NCBI GenBank assembly: GCA_964386325.1
Contig: CAYLQY010000003.1
Location: forward strand, 1 to 64,000
Length of the DNA stretch: 64,000 nucleotides
Source of the DNA: Anaerorhabdus sp964386325
GTDB lineage: Bacteria > Bacillota_I > Bacilli_A > Erysipelotrichales > Erysipelotrichaceae
Direction: 5' to 3'
A program made the position numbers and the translations under genes. The notes below the pieces were generated by a model, which was not told the DNA's origin, did no database searches, and worked only from the letters and a program-made list of their open reading frames with translations. Shown piece by piece: positions 8,139-16,512 of the stretch (position 1 is its first letter; each line of letters starts with the position of its first letter).

Positions 8139-9344
8139 ATGTCAAATTGTTTAGTAGCTCAATCAGGCGGACCTTCATCAGTTATCAATGCAACAGTTGC
8201 TGGTGTAGTAAAAGCAAACCAATTAAACCAAGTTTATGAAACAGTGTATGGTGGATTAAACGGTATTGAAGGAATTCTTAATGAAAGACTTGTAGATTTA
8301 ACAAATATGAGTGAGGAAGAAAATCGTATTCTTCGTCAAACTCCATCAAGTGCTTTAGGTTCTTGTCGTTACAAATTAAAAAGAGAAAATGTTCAAGACT
8401 TTGAAAAATTAATTCAAGTTATGGAAAAATATGATATTGAAACATTATTCTACACAGGTGGAAATGATTCAATGGATACAGTAGCTGCATTAAGCGAATA
8501 TGCAAAAGCTAAAGGAATTACAAACCGTCGTTTCGTAGGATGCCCTAAGACTGTAGATAATGACCTAATGGTTACTGATCACTGTCCAGGATTTGCAAGT
8601 GCTGCAAAATTCATCGCAACAACTGCAATGCAAACATGGTTAGATGTTAATGTTTATACTCGTCAAGAAGTATTCATTCTTGAAACAATGGGAAGAGATG
8701 CAGGATGGCTTGCAGCTTCAAGTTGTTTAAGTGGAATTGTTGACTTAGTTGTTCTTCCAGAACAACCATTTAATAAAGAAGTATTCTTAGGTGAAGTTAA
8801 GAAATGTATCGCTGAAAAGAACAAATGTTATGTTGTTGTTTCTGAAGGTGTTCGTTATCCAGATGGTACTTACCTTGCAGCTGGTGAAGCTAAGAATGAT
8901 GGTTTCGGTCATGCAATCTTAGGTGGAGCTGGAAATGCTCTTAAGAACTTAATTCTTGAATCAGGTTCAGCTTCTCGTTGTAAAGTTCAAGACTTATCAA
9001 CTGCTCAACGTTGTCATGCTTCTGAACAATCATTAGTAGACGTTGAAGAAAGCTTCAAACTTGGTATGAGTGCTCATATGAGATCAATGGATAAAACATT
9101 TACAGGTAAGATGGTAGGTGTTAAACGTAAAGATACAGCTGAATATGATGTTGAATACTTTGCAACTGATGCATCTAATGTCGCTAACCATGTTAAGAAT
9201 TTCCCTGCAGAATGGATTCTTCCAAACTACCGTGGAATTAGTGATGCAGCTTATAGCTACTTACGTCCACTTATTCAAGGGGAACCAGTTATCATCATGA
9301 AAGATGGTATCCCAGCTTACGTTAAACCTTATTACATGCGTTAA
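8139..9344 (+). CDS. pfp: 6-phosphofructokinase, probably pyrophosphate-dependent
   Basis: This 401-aa enzyme phosphorylates fructose 6-phosphate in glycolysis. The discriminating residues point to pyrophosphate as donor. The motif equivalent to GGDG of ATP enzymes reads GGND (107-110), with Asp where ATP enzymes have Gly. The next motif reads PKTVDND (136-142), with Lys in place of the Gly of ATP-PFK. The length fits the long-type 'SMc01852/TP0108' PPi-PFK group. The N-terminal AQSGGPSSVINATV is also typical. PPi enzymes work reversibly in glycolysis and gluconeogenesis. It has its own promoter and a terminator, and is probably monocistronic. Confidence 0.9.
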   Translation: MSNCLVAQSGGPSSVINATVAGVVKANQLNQVYETVYGGLNGIEGILNERLVDLTNMSEEENRILRQTPSSALGSCRYKLKRENVQDFEKLIQVMEKYDIETLFYTGGNDSMDTVAALSEYAKAKGITNRRFVGCPKTVDNDLMVTDHCPGFASAAKFIATTAMQTWLDVNVYTRQEVFILETMGRDAGWLAASSCLSGIVDLVVLPEQPFNKEVFLGEVKKCIAEKNKCYVVVSEGVRYPDGTYLAAGEAKNDGFGHAILGGAGNALKNLILESGSASRCKVQDLSTAQRCHASEQSLVDVEESFKLGMSAHMRSMDKTFTGKMVGVKRKDTAEYDVEYFATDASNVANHVKNFPAEWILPNYRGISDAAYSYLRPLIQGEPVIIMKDGIPAYVKPYYMR

Positions 9345-9347
9345 TTG

Positions 9348-9371
9348 AAGAGCCTACGGGCTCTTTTATTA
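9348..9371 (+). terminator. Intrinsic terminator of pfp
   Basis: AAGAGCC (9348-9354) pairs with GGCTCTT (9359-9365), followed by TTATTATT. Confidence 0.85.
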
Positions 9372-9415
9372 TTGACTCTACCAATGGTCGGTTGTAATTT
9401 CTAGATAATTATCTA
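9372..9415 (+). promoter_or_regulatory. Promoter and palindromic operator candidate of the XRE gene
   Basis: TTGACT (9372-9377) and TAATTT (9395-9400) are spaced by 17 bp. Immediately downstream, across the expected transcription start, is the perfect 14-bp palindrome TAGATAATTATCTA (9402-9415). An autoregulating HTH protein binding here would block initiation; this is inferred from position. Confidence 0.45.
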
Positions 9416-9437
9416 ATCTTTACTTAGGAGGTGCACA

Positions 9438-10205
9438 ATGCATACAATAGACAATATTAAATTTGGAGAATTCTTGATTGAACTACGTAAGGAAAAGGGA
9501 TACACCCAAAAGGATGTAGCTGAGAAGCTGGGTGTATCTGATAAAGCAGTAAGTAAATGGGAGAGAGGATTATCATTTCCAGACATTACACTTCTAGAAC
9601 CACTTGCGAATATATTTGAGGTTAGCTTAGCTGAACTTTATCATAGTGAACGAATAGAAGAAGGCAGTAAATTAGATAAAAGACAAGTAGATTTAATACT
9701 TGAAAGTTCAATACATGCTACTAACGAAGAAATATCAGTGAATAAGAGAATACAATTAACAAGAACAATATATTTTCTCTTTTCAATGACGATCATGACC
9801 ATAGTAGTCATATGGATGAATTCAATGAATTATTTACCACCACTAGGAATAACTAATTCATTAGCAGCAATTGAGTTATTGGCGATCATTATCTTGGTGT
9901 ATTTCACATTCTTCGCTAAAACAAAATTACCGACATATTATGACAACAATCGTGTGAATGTATATACACATGGTTTTGTACGGATGAATATTGCAGGTTT
10001 GCGATTGAATAACAATAACTGGCAGGCCATTGTACATACGAATTGCATAGGATTATCAGTCTGTGTCATATTATTACCGATCCTTTATGTGATTTATGCT
10101 GCATTCACACTATTTTCTTATGAAACGTTAAAATGGATTTCAATAATTTTATTAATCGTGTTAATGGTTATTCCAACATATATTGTAGGGAAAAAATATG
10201 AATAG
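9438..10205 (+). CDS. XRE-family regulator with a C-terminal membrane domain
   Basis: A 255-aa protein with an N-terminal HTH_3 domain (residues about 7-65; KGYTQKDVAEKLGVSDKAVSKWERG is the classic helix-turn-helix segment). Four hydrophobic segments follow in the C-terminal half (about 110-130, 137-155, 205-225, 230-250). It therefore looks like a membrane-tethered DNA-binding protein. The start is supported by AGGAGG upstream. It has its own promoter, is followed by a DtxR-like gene with a separate promoter, and its signal is unknown. Confidence 0.8.
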   Translation: MHTIDNIKFGEFLIELRKEKGYTQKDVAEKLGVSDKAVSKWERGLSFPDITLLEPLANIFEVSLAELYHSERIEEGSKLDKRQVDLILESSIHATNEEISVNKRIQLTRTIYFLFSMTIMTIVVIWMNSMNYLPPLGITNSLAAIELLAIIILVYFTFFAKTKLPTYYDNNRVNVYTHGFVRMNIAGLRLNNNNWQAIVHTNCIGLSVCVILLPILYVIYAAFTLFSYETLKWISIILLIVLMVIPTYIVGKKYE

Positions 10206-10213
10206 CATGCGGT

Positions 10214-10242
10214 TTGAATAAGAAATTTGAATATGCTATACT
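10214..10242 (+). promoter_or_regulatory. Promoter of the DtxR-like gene
   Basis: TTGAAT (10214-10219), 17-bp spacer, TATACT (10237-10242), with an extended -10 TGC (10234-10236). Confidence 0.6.
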
Positions 10243-10272
10243 CAAAGCAGATAACATGTTTGGAGGTCTTTT

Positions 10273-10644
10273 GTGAAAATACAAGAATCAGCAGAAAATT
10301 ATTTAGAAACTATTTTGATGTTGCATAAAAAAAATGGTAATGTTCGTTCAATTGATATTGCAACTGAAATGAGTTTTTCTAAGCCATCAGTCAGTGAACA
10401 GATGAAAAAATTCCGCGAGAATGAACTTATCCTCGTCGATGAAAATGGCTTTATAACACTTACTGAAAAAGGTAAAGCAATTGCAGAAAGTGTTTATGAA
10501 CGTCATGAAATGATTGCCCATATGCTCATGAGTTTAGGTGTTGAAAAGGAAATTGCTTATCAAGATTCTTGTCGCATTGAACATGTGTTAAGTGTAGAGA
10601 CATTTGAGTGTTTAAAAAATCATTATAATAGTCATAAAAAATAG
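10273..10644 (+). CDS. DtxR/MntR-family metal-dependent regulator
   Basis: A 123-aa short-form member of the DtxR family, lacking the C-terminal SH3 domain. The winged helix covers about residues 1-65 (FSKPSVSEQMKKF is the recognition region), and the dimerisation/metal region is about 66-123. Metal ligands by comparison: Glu12 (MntR E11), His in VYERHEMI (H77), then the cluster CRIEH, where Cys occupies the DtxR C102 position and Glu-His match E105/H106. Asn9 replaces the usual Asp/Met. The start is GTG at 10273, behind GGAGG. It probably represses iron or manganese transport; the metal is uncertain and no transporter is adjacent. Confidence 0.87.
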   Translation: MKIQESAENYLETILMLHKKNGNVRSIDIATEMSFSKPSVSEQMKKFRENELILVDENGFITLTEKGKAIAESVYERHEMIAHMLMSLGVEKEIAYQDSCRIEHVLSVETFECLKNHYNSHKK

Positions 10645-10670
10645 TGGAATATTTCCACTATTTTATTTTT
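10641..10670. terminator. Bidirectional terminator between the DtxR-like and GGDEF genes
   Basis: ATAGTGGAA (10641-10649) and TTCCACTAT (10653-10661) form a 9-bp stem with T-runs on both strands, serving the two convergent genes. It overlaps the ends of both. Confidence 0.88.
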
Positions 10671-11973
10671 GAAAATGAACATTGTTTTTGGAAGTGTATT
10701 TTACATAATAGATTGCTTCATCTGCACGTTGGACAATTGCATGATAATCTACATCCTCATCTTTAAATATTGAGATGCCACATGATGTTGCAAATTTAAT
10801 TTTGAAATTATTCCAAGGTAGTTCAATTGAGTTAACATAATCTAATATGTTTTGAGCGAATTTCACTGCTTCAAGTTCTGTTGTGTAAGGAAGTAGACAT
10901 AGGAATTCTTCACCGCCCCAGCGGAAGGAATATCCATCATGTTGTTCGAAGAAAGCTTTTAGAATATGCGAGAAAGATTTGATTACAATATCTCCACCAG
11001 CATGTCCGTACTCATCATTCACATTTTTGAAATCATCTAAATCAAAAAAGAAGAGAGCGGTATTTTTCTTTGTTTCTTTATATTCATCGAAAGCATGTTG
11101 AAGCTTTTCAGAGGATGCATGACGATTATATAAATTTGTTAAGGCATCACGATAAGCAACATGTTTCAAATGATTTTTTTCATCAACATGATCACTAACG
11201 TTTTTTAGTGTTCCCATTAATTTTAATGAATTTCCTTTTTTATCACGTAGCGATATATGGTTAACTTCATACCAATCTTCACGATTGCTTTGGGCATCAT
11301 ATACACGCATGTATTCAGATAAGCGATGATGTTTACCAATCTCATTCATGCAAATCATTAAACAATCACCTAAGCTTTCTGTAAACAAGTATACAAGTTC
11401 TACTGGAATAGGTTTGTATTCATTATCAGTAAAGGTAAATACTTTATCAAAGATATTGTATTCCCAAAGGTAATCGCACGATGCTTCTATGAGAAGGCGA
11501 TCATAATAAATTTCATCTTTATCGCTTTCAATTTTATTATGAAAGACAGACATATCATTCGCGAATCCAAGGATACGTTTAACGGTGCCGTTACTATCTG
11601 ATAGTGATACTAGATTTATTTTTAGCCAATTATATGTATTGTCACTTTTTAGATAACGCATTTCAAATGATGTTTTATATTTTTTGTTTTGAATGAGTTG
11701 ATTAAATTCTCGAGTGAACTCATCCATATCTTTTTTATGAATGTTCTTAAAGAAATCAGTATAATCATCATAAACGAGTTGATCCCATCCAAGTAAGTCA
11801 GAATAGCCAGATGAAAACATCGTTAAATGTTGTTGTGGAAAAATATCAATACGAAAATCGCTACAAGTGTCTAATACATAATCAACTTGTGTGGGATTTA
11901 GTGGTTCTTTGGATGGATCTAGGTTAATTTGGTGTAAGGCTTCATTTTGAAGCATAGGGTCTAATTTAGTCAT
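10663..11973 (-). CDS. PAS-domain diguanylate cyclase (GGDEF)
   Basis: A 436-aa cytosolic protein. The N-terminal part (about 35-145) is PAS-like (FDIFPQQHLTMFSSGYSDLLGW... and an RYLKSDNTYNWLKINL PAC-type segment), with a possible second divergent PAS at about 150-265. The C-terminal GGDEF domain (about 270-432) begins HVAYRDALTNLYNRH and has the active-site loop WGGEEF, so it should synthesise c-di-GMP. No RxxD inhibitory site is seen in front of the loop. No membrane segment is visible, so the PAS part probably senses a cytosolic cue. GGAGA lies upstream of the ATG. Confidence 0.9.
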   Translation of the reverse strand: MTKLDPMLQNEALHQINLDPSKEPLNPTQVDYVLDTCSDFRIDIFPQQHLTMFSSGYSDLLGWDQLVYDDYTDFFKNIHKKDMDEFTREFNQLIQNKKYKTSFEMRYLKSDNTYNWLKINLVSLSDSNGTVKRILGFANDMSVFHNKIESDKDEIYYDRLLIEASCDYLWEYNIFDKVFTFTDNEYKPIPVELVYLFTESLGDCLMICMNEIGKHHRLSEYMRVYDAQSNREDWYEVNHISLRDKKGNSLKLMGTLKNVSDHVDEKNHLKHVAYRDALTNLYNRHASSEKLQHAFDEYKETKKNTALFFFDLDDFKNVNDEYGHAGGDIVIKSFSHILKAFFEQHDGYSFRWGGEEFLCLLPYTTELEAVKFAQNILDYVNSIELPWNNFKIKFATSCGISIFKDEDVDYHAIVQRADEAIYYVKYTSKNNVHFQK

Positions 11974-12082
11974 AATTCATCTCCGTAAAATCTATTGATT
12001 TACAATCAAATTATATCATTTTCAATTTGCGGTGGTAGAAATATACTCCATGACTTATAATATGGAAAAAGGAGATGTGTCT

Positions 12083-12337
12083 ATGTCAGAATTATCAAAG
12101 TTGCCTAACATTGGAAAAGAAATTGAAAAACAATTAATTGCAGTAGGTATTTCTCAACCCGATGAATTAATAAGTGTGGGTAGTAAAAAGGCTTGGCTTA
12201 AAATTAAGGAAATTGATGACAGTGCATGTATTAATCGTCTCTATGCATTAGAAGGTGCTATTCTAGGAATGAGATGGCATGATTTACCGGTAGATATTAA
12301 AGAAGATTTGAAAGATTTTTTTAATGCAAACAAGTAA
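12083..12337 (+). CDS. TfoX C-terminal-domain protein
   Basis: An 84-aa protein matching the TfoX/Sxy C-terminal domain (PF04994), a helix-hairpin-helix-like module. The visible marks are LSKLPNIGKEIEKQLIAVGI at the start and RLYALEGAILGMRWHDLP in the second half. The N-terminal TfoX domain is absent, as is common for stand-alone copies. The open frame extends back to 12032, but GGAG at 12071-12074 is placed for the ATG at 12083. Full-length TfoX regulates competence in Proteobacteria; the function of the single domain in Bacillota is not known. A TATAAT at 12056-12061 may be its -10. Confidence 0.85.
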   Translation: MSELSKLPNIGKEIEKQLIAVGISQPDELISVGSKKAWLKIKEIDDSACINRLYALEGAILGMRWHDLPVDIKEDLKDFFNANK

Positions 12338-12409
12338 TCACATTTATTGTAGGTAGATATTTTAAGTGATATAAAGAAAGTGTCAAAGTGACATGAAAGG
12401 ACTTTATAT

Positions 12410-12820
12410 ATGAAAATATATGCTTATTTAAATTTCAATGGTAATTGTAAAGAAGCTGTTGAGTTTTATGGAAAAGTATTTAATGTGGAACCAAAAATAA
12501 TGTATTTTAAAGATATGCCAAGTGATCCAACATTTCCAATGAATGATGCATTGAAAGATTTAGTGTTACATGCACATTTAGAAATTGATGGTAACTCCTT
12601 GAAGTTTTCTGATGCTATGCCAAATTATCCAGTTACAATGGGTGATAATTTCAACATTACTATTTCTGGTACAGATACTGAAAAACTAGTACTGTGGTTT
12701 AATCAACTTGCGGAAGGTGGAGAAGTAATTATGCCTTTAGAAAAATCGTTTTTTAGTGAATTGTATGGTTATGTAAGAGATAAGTACGGCATTGGTTGGC
12801 AAGTGTTGTACGAAGCGTAA
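12410..12820 (+). CDS. VOC superfamily protein (PhnB/glyoxalase-like)
   Basis: A 136-aa protein of the vicinal-oxygen-chelate fold, PhnB-like subgroup. The opening YAYLNFNGNCKEAVEFYGKVF and the ending SFFSELYGYVRDKYGIGWQVLYE are typical of that group. Such proteins often bind a divalent metal or small hydrophobic ligand; their enzymatic role is mostly unassigned. GAAAGGAC precedes the ATG, and a terminator shared with the convergent gene follows. Confidence 0.88.
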   Translation: MKIYAYLNFNGNCKEAVEFYGKVFNVEPKIMYFKDMPSDPTFPMNDALKDLVLHAHLEIDGNSLKFSDAMPNYPVTMGDNFNITISGTDTEKLVLWFNQLAEGGEVIMPLEKSFFSELYGYVRDKYGIGWQVLYEA

Positions 12821-12822
12821 TT

Positions 12823-12858
12823 AAAAACTATAAGGTTATTTCCTTATAGTTTTTTTGT
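12823..12858. terminator. Bidirectional terminator between VOC and S41-like genes
   Basis: AAAAACTATAAGG (12823-12835) pairs perfectly with CCTTATAGTTTTT (12842-12854) around a 6-base loop, with T-runs on both strands. Confidence 0.9.
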
Positions 12859-12862
12859 CTCA

Positions 12863-14101
12863 TTATTTGTTTTGCATTATCCATTGGATTTCTGCATCAA
12901 TTCCATTCGCATAGGTTTCATAAGATTGTGGTATCGAGATATCAGGATAAAGAGAATCTTTATCATAACCTTTGATTAATTCAAAGTATTTTGTTGAATA
13001 GCTAATTGTAATTGGTAAATTTTTAAGCGTGAAATATTTTAATTCACCATAACCATTAACATTGCCACCACTTGGAGTTCCTACCAAAGTACTGTTTAGT
13101 TGATCAACTGTATCTATTGAATTCATAATTCCAGAAGAAAATGTATTACTTCCAATCAATGTATAAAATTGTGGGTTATTTTTCTTTTGAACATTTTCTA
13201 ATACTTTTAATAGGGGATTAATAATAGAAGAATTTCCACCCGTATTATAACGTAGATCAATTACTATGTTGTTGTATGTTTTCGTAGATAATTCGGTTTC
13301 AACTTGTTTTGCGAAATCTTTCATAGATAAATTGGGATCTTCCATACAAGCATTATATTGAATGAATAATGTATTTTCATCCAAAGGAAGATAGCGATAG
13401 ATATCTTGAGGTGCAGTAATTGGCGTTTGTTTTCTTTCATAACGAGCAAGTTGTGTTTGTTGGATTTCTTCGGCAGTTAATGGAATGATTGGAATTTGAA
13501 GTGCAGAAGCATCATTTGTTTCGATAGTGAGATAGATGTTTTCATCAATATCAACAATGCCTAGATATTCCAGTGCTTCTTTAAAATTAATGGTATTAGA
13601 AAATTGTGATTCTAACCAAGCTTCATTTTCATAGGAAATAATAGTTTTTGCTTTCTCAAGAATTTCTTGCATCGGTATATCATTGATAGACAAAACTTTT
13701 GTACCAAGGTATTCTTTATACGCATCATCAATAATCATAAGATGCCATGCATCATCAAATTTAGCGACAGCAAAAGGTAAGGTATGTAAATATGAATATT
13801 TAGCATCTGTATAATCTAACATTGTGTGCGCATCGCCTACAAGTGATAATAAGTGGCGCAAAGAGTAATAGAAATCAGAGTCACTCATAGTTTCAGCTTT
13901 TTCAGCAATTTTGTCTTTTTCCGTTTCTAAGTCTTCTTTTGATATATTGGCGTAGAGGTTTTTATGGTTTTTGGAAAGGGTACTATAAAACATATTCAAA
14001 TCATCTAACTTAGGAATGTTGGTAGTAACTTCTTTAGTATTACATCCAAACAATGAAATTGATAAGAATAGTATGAGGAAAATCGTGAATATTTTTTTCA
14101 T
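12863..14101 (-). CDS. S41-family peptidase-like lipoprotein
   Basis: A 412-aa exported lipoprotein: hydrophobic signal peptide with lipobox LFGC (Cys20). The C-terminal half is the tail-specific-protease/S41 fold: IVIDLRYNTGGNSS (about 283-296) and the nucleophile region GSNTFSSGIMNSID (about 326-339), followed by GTPSGGNVNGYGE. No PDZ domain is evident; the N-terminal region (30-250) resembles the helical part of other S41 lipoproteins. It would act on the outer face of the membrane; the substrate is unknown. AAGGAG lies upstream of the ATG. A TATAAT promoter containing a palindrome drives it. Confidence 0.82.
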   Translation of the reverse strand: MKKIFTIFLILFLSISLFGCNTKEVTTNIPKLDDLNMFYSTLSKNHKNLYANISKEDLETEKDKIAEKAETMSDSDFYYSLRHLLSLVGDAHTMLDYTDAKYSYLHTLPFAVAKFDDAWHLMIIDDAYKEYLGTKVLSINDIPMQEILEKAKTIISYENEAWLESQFSNTINFKEALEYLGIVDIDENIYLTIETNDASALQIPIIPLTAEEIQQTQLARYERKQTPITAPQDIYRYLPLDENTLFIQYNACMEDPNLSMKDFAKQVETELSTKTYNNIVIDLRYNTGGNSSIINPLLKVLENVQKKNNPQFYTLIGSNTFSSGIMNSIDTVDQLNSTLVGTPSGGNVNGYGELKYFTLKNLPITISYSTKYFELIKGYDKDSLYPDISIPQSYETYANGIDAEIQWIMQNK

Positions 14102-14130
14102 ATGAGGCTCCTTAATATATTGTTTTAATT

Positions 14131-14159
14131 ATTATAGCTTCTATTTAGAAGAAAATAAA
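14131..14159 (-). promoter_or_regulatory. Promoter with palindrome upstream of the S41-like gene
   Basis: On the minus strand, TATAAT (14131-14136) follows at 17 bp a weak -35 (TTTATT, near 14154-14159). The spacer holds a perfect inverted repeat, CTTCTA-AA-TAGAAG (14138-14151), positioned like an operator. The regulator is unknown. Confidence 0.4.
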
Positions 14160-14378
14160 AGTTTATTGAGTTATTTGATTTGGGTTTTATAAGTACAATG
14201 TATTAAAAGATGATAACTATCATAAAGAGGTGAATTAGATATTTAGATTATTTCTTTAATTGAGCAGAAAATCTATCATCTAGTTGTAGTAACTATTTGT
14301 TATAAAAAATAAGGTTACAGTTTATCGCAAAAATGCCCTAGAATAGCAGGGTAATAAATAATCTATAAAAATGTAACA
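14160..14378. other. AT-rich intergenic region with no recognised gene
   Basis: This is the middle of a 382-base gap between the divergent S41-like and oppA promoters. No ORF with a ribosome-binding site, RNA motif or strong terminator was recognised. The only local structure seen is a short CCCT...AGGG hairpin near 14335-14352. The opp regulatory sites lie at its right end. Confidence 0.5.
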
Positions 14379-14403
14379 ATTTTCATAAATTATTTATGAA
14401 AAT
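14379..14403. promoter_or_regulatory. Perfect 25-bp palindrome upstream of the opp promoter
   Basis: ATTTTCATAAAT (14379-14390) and ATTTATGAAAAT (14392-14403) are perfect inverted 12-mers around a single T. The element ends 14 bp before the -35 box of oppA, a usual place for an activator or repressor operator. The left half (14378-14392) matches the CodY consensus at 12 of 15 positions, but the match is not decisive in AT-rich DNA. Confidence 0.5.
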
Positions 14404-14417
14404 AATTTCAATGTTTC

Positions 14418-14446
14418 TTGACTTTTTCACCTAATAATCATAAAAT
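14418..14446 (+). promoter_or_regulatory. Strong promoter of the opp operon
   Basis: TTGACT (14418-14423), 17-bp spacer, TAAAAT (14441-14446). The leader then carries a small hairpin (AAATCA/TGATTT) and GGAGGG before the oppA ATG. Confidence 0.7.
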
Positions 14447-14483
14447 AAAGAGGCAAATCAACTGATTTGACGGAGGGAAGATT

Positions 14484-16448
14484 ATGAAAAAATTACTTAT
14501 TGCGTTACTTGCATTAGTAATGGTTGCAGGGTGCTCTAGTAAGCCAGCTACTTCTACACCTAACACTGGTGGGGAAGCAGGAGCTAAAACTTCAGCAGAT
14601 TATGTTTATGTATTTACTACAGATATGCAATCAATGGACTATGTAGTAACACAAAACGCTGGGGACCATGAAATTAATGCGAACCTAGTTGATGGATTAC
14701 TTGAAAATGATAATAAGGGTAATTACGTTCCAGCTTTAGCTGAAGACTGGTCAGCAAACGAAGACAGTACTGTTTGGACATTTAAGATTAGACCAGGTGT
14801 TCAATGGGTTACAAGTACTGGTGAAGTTTATGATGAATTAAAAGCTCAAGACTTCGTTACAGGACTACGTCATGCTGCTGAATTCAATTCACAAACTATT
14901 GGATTAGTACAAACTTCAATCAAGAACTTAGATGCATTTATTAACGGACAAGTTGCTTGGGAAGAAGTAGGAATTAAAGCTATCGACGACTATACTCTAG
15001 AATATACTCTAGAATCTCCAGAATCTTATTTTGATACAAAAACAACTTATTCAATTTTATTCCCAATCAATCAAGAATTCCTTGAATCACAAGGTGAAGG
15101 TTGTAAACTTGGAGCTGCAGATGTTAACAAATGTAGTTTCGGTAATGCAGCTAACTATGATTCAATTCTTTATAACGGTGGATACATTTTAACTTCTAAC
15201 GTTTCTAAATCAGAACAAAAATTAGTTAAAAATGAAAACTACTGGGATGCAGAACATGTTTATATCAATAATGTAACTCGTGTATATGATGATGGATCAG
15301 ATCCAGCTTCAACTGTAAACGGTTTTGAAAACTCTGGCTATTCAGAAGCAGTTATTCTTGTATCTTCTGATAACTTTGATGCTACTCTTGATAAATATAA
15401 AGACTATGCATACAACGGTTTACAAAATACATATACTTTCGGTATGAACTTCAATTTCAACCGTACAAATTATAACCATACAAATAAAACAACAGATAAA
15501 GAAAAACAAGATACTTATAACGCATTATTAAATACAAACTTCCGTTTAGCTATGAAGTTTGGTATGGACCGTATTTCTTATATGGCTCAAGCTATGCGTC
15601 AAGATATCGCTGCTATGGCATTACGTAATATGGAATGCCCATACAACTTCGTATTAACAAGTGATGGAAAACCTTATGGTGATTTAGTAGCTTCTAACGT
15701 TACAACTGCTACTAGCTTAACTGAAGGAACAGATCCTTTCTATAATCCTGAAAAAGCTATGGAATACATGAAGAAAGCGGAAGCTGAACTTGATGTTACA
15801 TTCCCTATTAAGCTTGACATGTTAGTTCAACAAAACGAAAAAACTTTAGTTGCTCAAGCATCATCTTTAAAACAATCAATTGAATCATCATTACCTGGTT
15901 ATGTTGAAATCAACGTAATCTTAGCTGATGACGATACAGTAAGTAGAGCGTCTTATACAGCAGTAGGTCCTGAAGACACTGACTGGGATCTTAATACATC
16001 TACTGGTTGGGGTGCTGACTATATGGATCCTAAGACATATTTAAATATCTGGTCTATTAAGAGCGGTGACGTTATTGAAACAACAATGGGTATTGCAAAA
16101 GCAGACAACCCTAGCTACAACGATCCAGCTAACCAAGCTGCAATCAAAGCTGTAGGTCTTGATCAATATCAAGCAATGTTAGATGAAGCTGATGCTATCG
16201 TTAACGACAATGATGCTCGTTATGCTGCATATGCAAAAGCTGAAGCATTCTTAATTGATAATGCATTAGCATTCCCAATTCAAACACAAACTAGAGCTGT
16301 AAACTACCACTTAGCTAAGTTCAATCCATTTGAACGTTCATATAGCATGGCTGGTATTTCTGGCTACAAATTCAAAAACTTAGTAGTTACTGATCAAGCA
16401 ATTACACTTGCTGATTATGAAGCTGCTAAAGAAGCTTGGATGAAATAG
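14484..16448 (+). CDS. oppA: Oligopeptide ABC transporter substrate-binding lipoprotein OppA
   Basis: A 654-aa lipoprotein (lipobox VAGC, Cys17) of the SBP_bac_5 family that captures peptides outside the membrane and hands them to OppBC. The typical N-terminal region LVDGLLENDNKGNYVPALAEDW and the WGADYMDPKTYLNIW segment near the C-terminus identify it. It is longer than many OppA (about 550 aa), mostly through loops. Two cysteines 11 residues apart (EGC...NKC, about 210-222) could form a disulfide, which would be unusual for this family. The first gene of oppABCDF; a terminator separates it from oppB, which probably gives excess binding protein. Confidence 0.95.
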   Translation: MKKLLIALLALVMVAGCSSKPATSTPNTGGEAGAKTSADYVYVFTTDMQSMDYVVTQNAGDHEINANLVDGLLENDNKGNYVPALAEDWSANEDSTVWTFKIRPGVQWVTSTGEVYDELKAQDFVTGLRHAAEFNSQTIGLVQTSIKNLDAFINGQVAWEEVGIKAIDDYTLEYTLESPESYFDTKTTYSILFPINQEFLESQGEGCKLGAADVNKCSFGNAANYDSILYNGGYILTSNVSKSEQKLVKNENYWDAEHVYINNVTRVYDDGSDPASTVNGFENSGYSEAVILVSSDNFDATLDKYKDYAYNGLQNTYTFGMNFNFNRTNYNHTNKTTDKEKQDTYNALLNTNFRLAMKFGMDRISYMAQAMRQDIAAMALRNMECPYNFVLTSDGKPYGDLVASNVTTATSLTEGTDPFYNPEKAMEYMKKAEAELDVTFPIKLDMLVQQNEKTLVAQASSLKQSIESSLPGYVEINVILADDDTVSRASYTAVGPEDTDWDLNTSTGWGADYMDPKTYLNIWSIKSGDVIETTMGIAKADNPSYNDPANQAAIKAVGLDQYQAMLDEADAIVNDNDARYAAYAKAEAFLIDNALAFPIQTQTRAVNYHLAKFNPFERSYSMAGISGYKFKNLVVTDQAITLADYEAAKEAWMK

Positions 16449-16475
16449 TTCCAAACTTACGAGATTTGTGTTAAG

Positions 16476-16495
16476 AATTCGTTGACTAACGAATT
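16476..16495 (+). other. mRNA hairpin after oppA
   Basis: AATTCGTT (16476-16483) and AACGAATT (16488-16495) form an 8-bp stem with a GACT loop and no T-run. Together with the next hairpin it may protect the 3' end of the oppA message. Confidence 0.45.
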
Positions 16496-16512
16496 AAGCC
16501 CAAACTATAATC

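Noticed and set aside
14378..14392. CodY box upstream of opp
   Set aside because: Three mismatches to the 15-mer consensus in very AT-rich DNA and no codY gene in the window, so it is not called as such; only the palindrome is reported.
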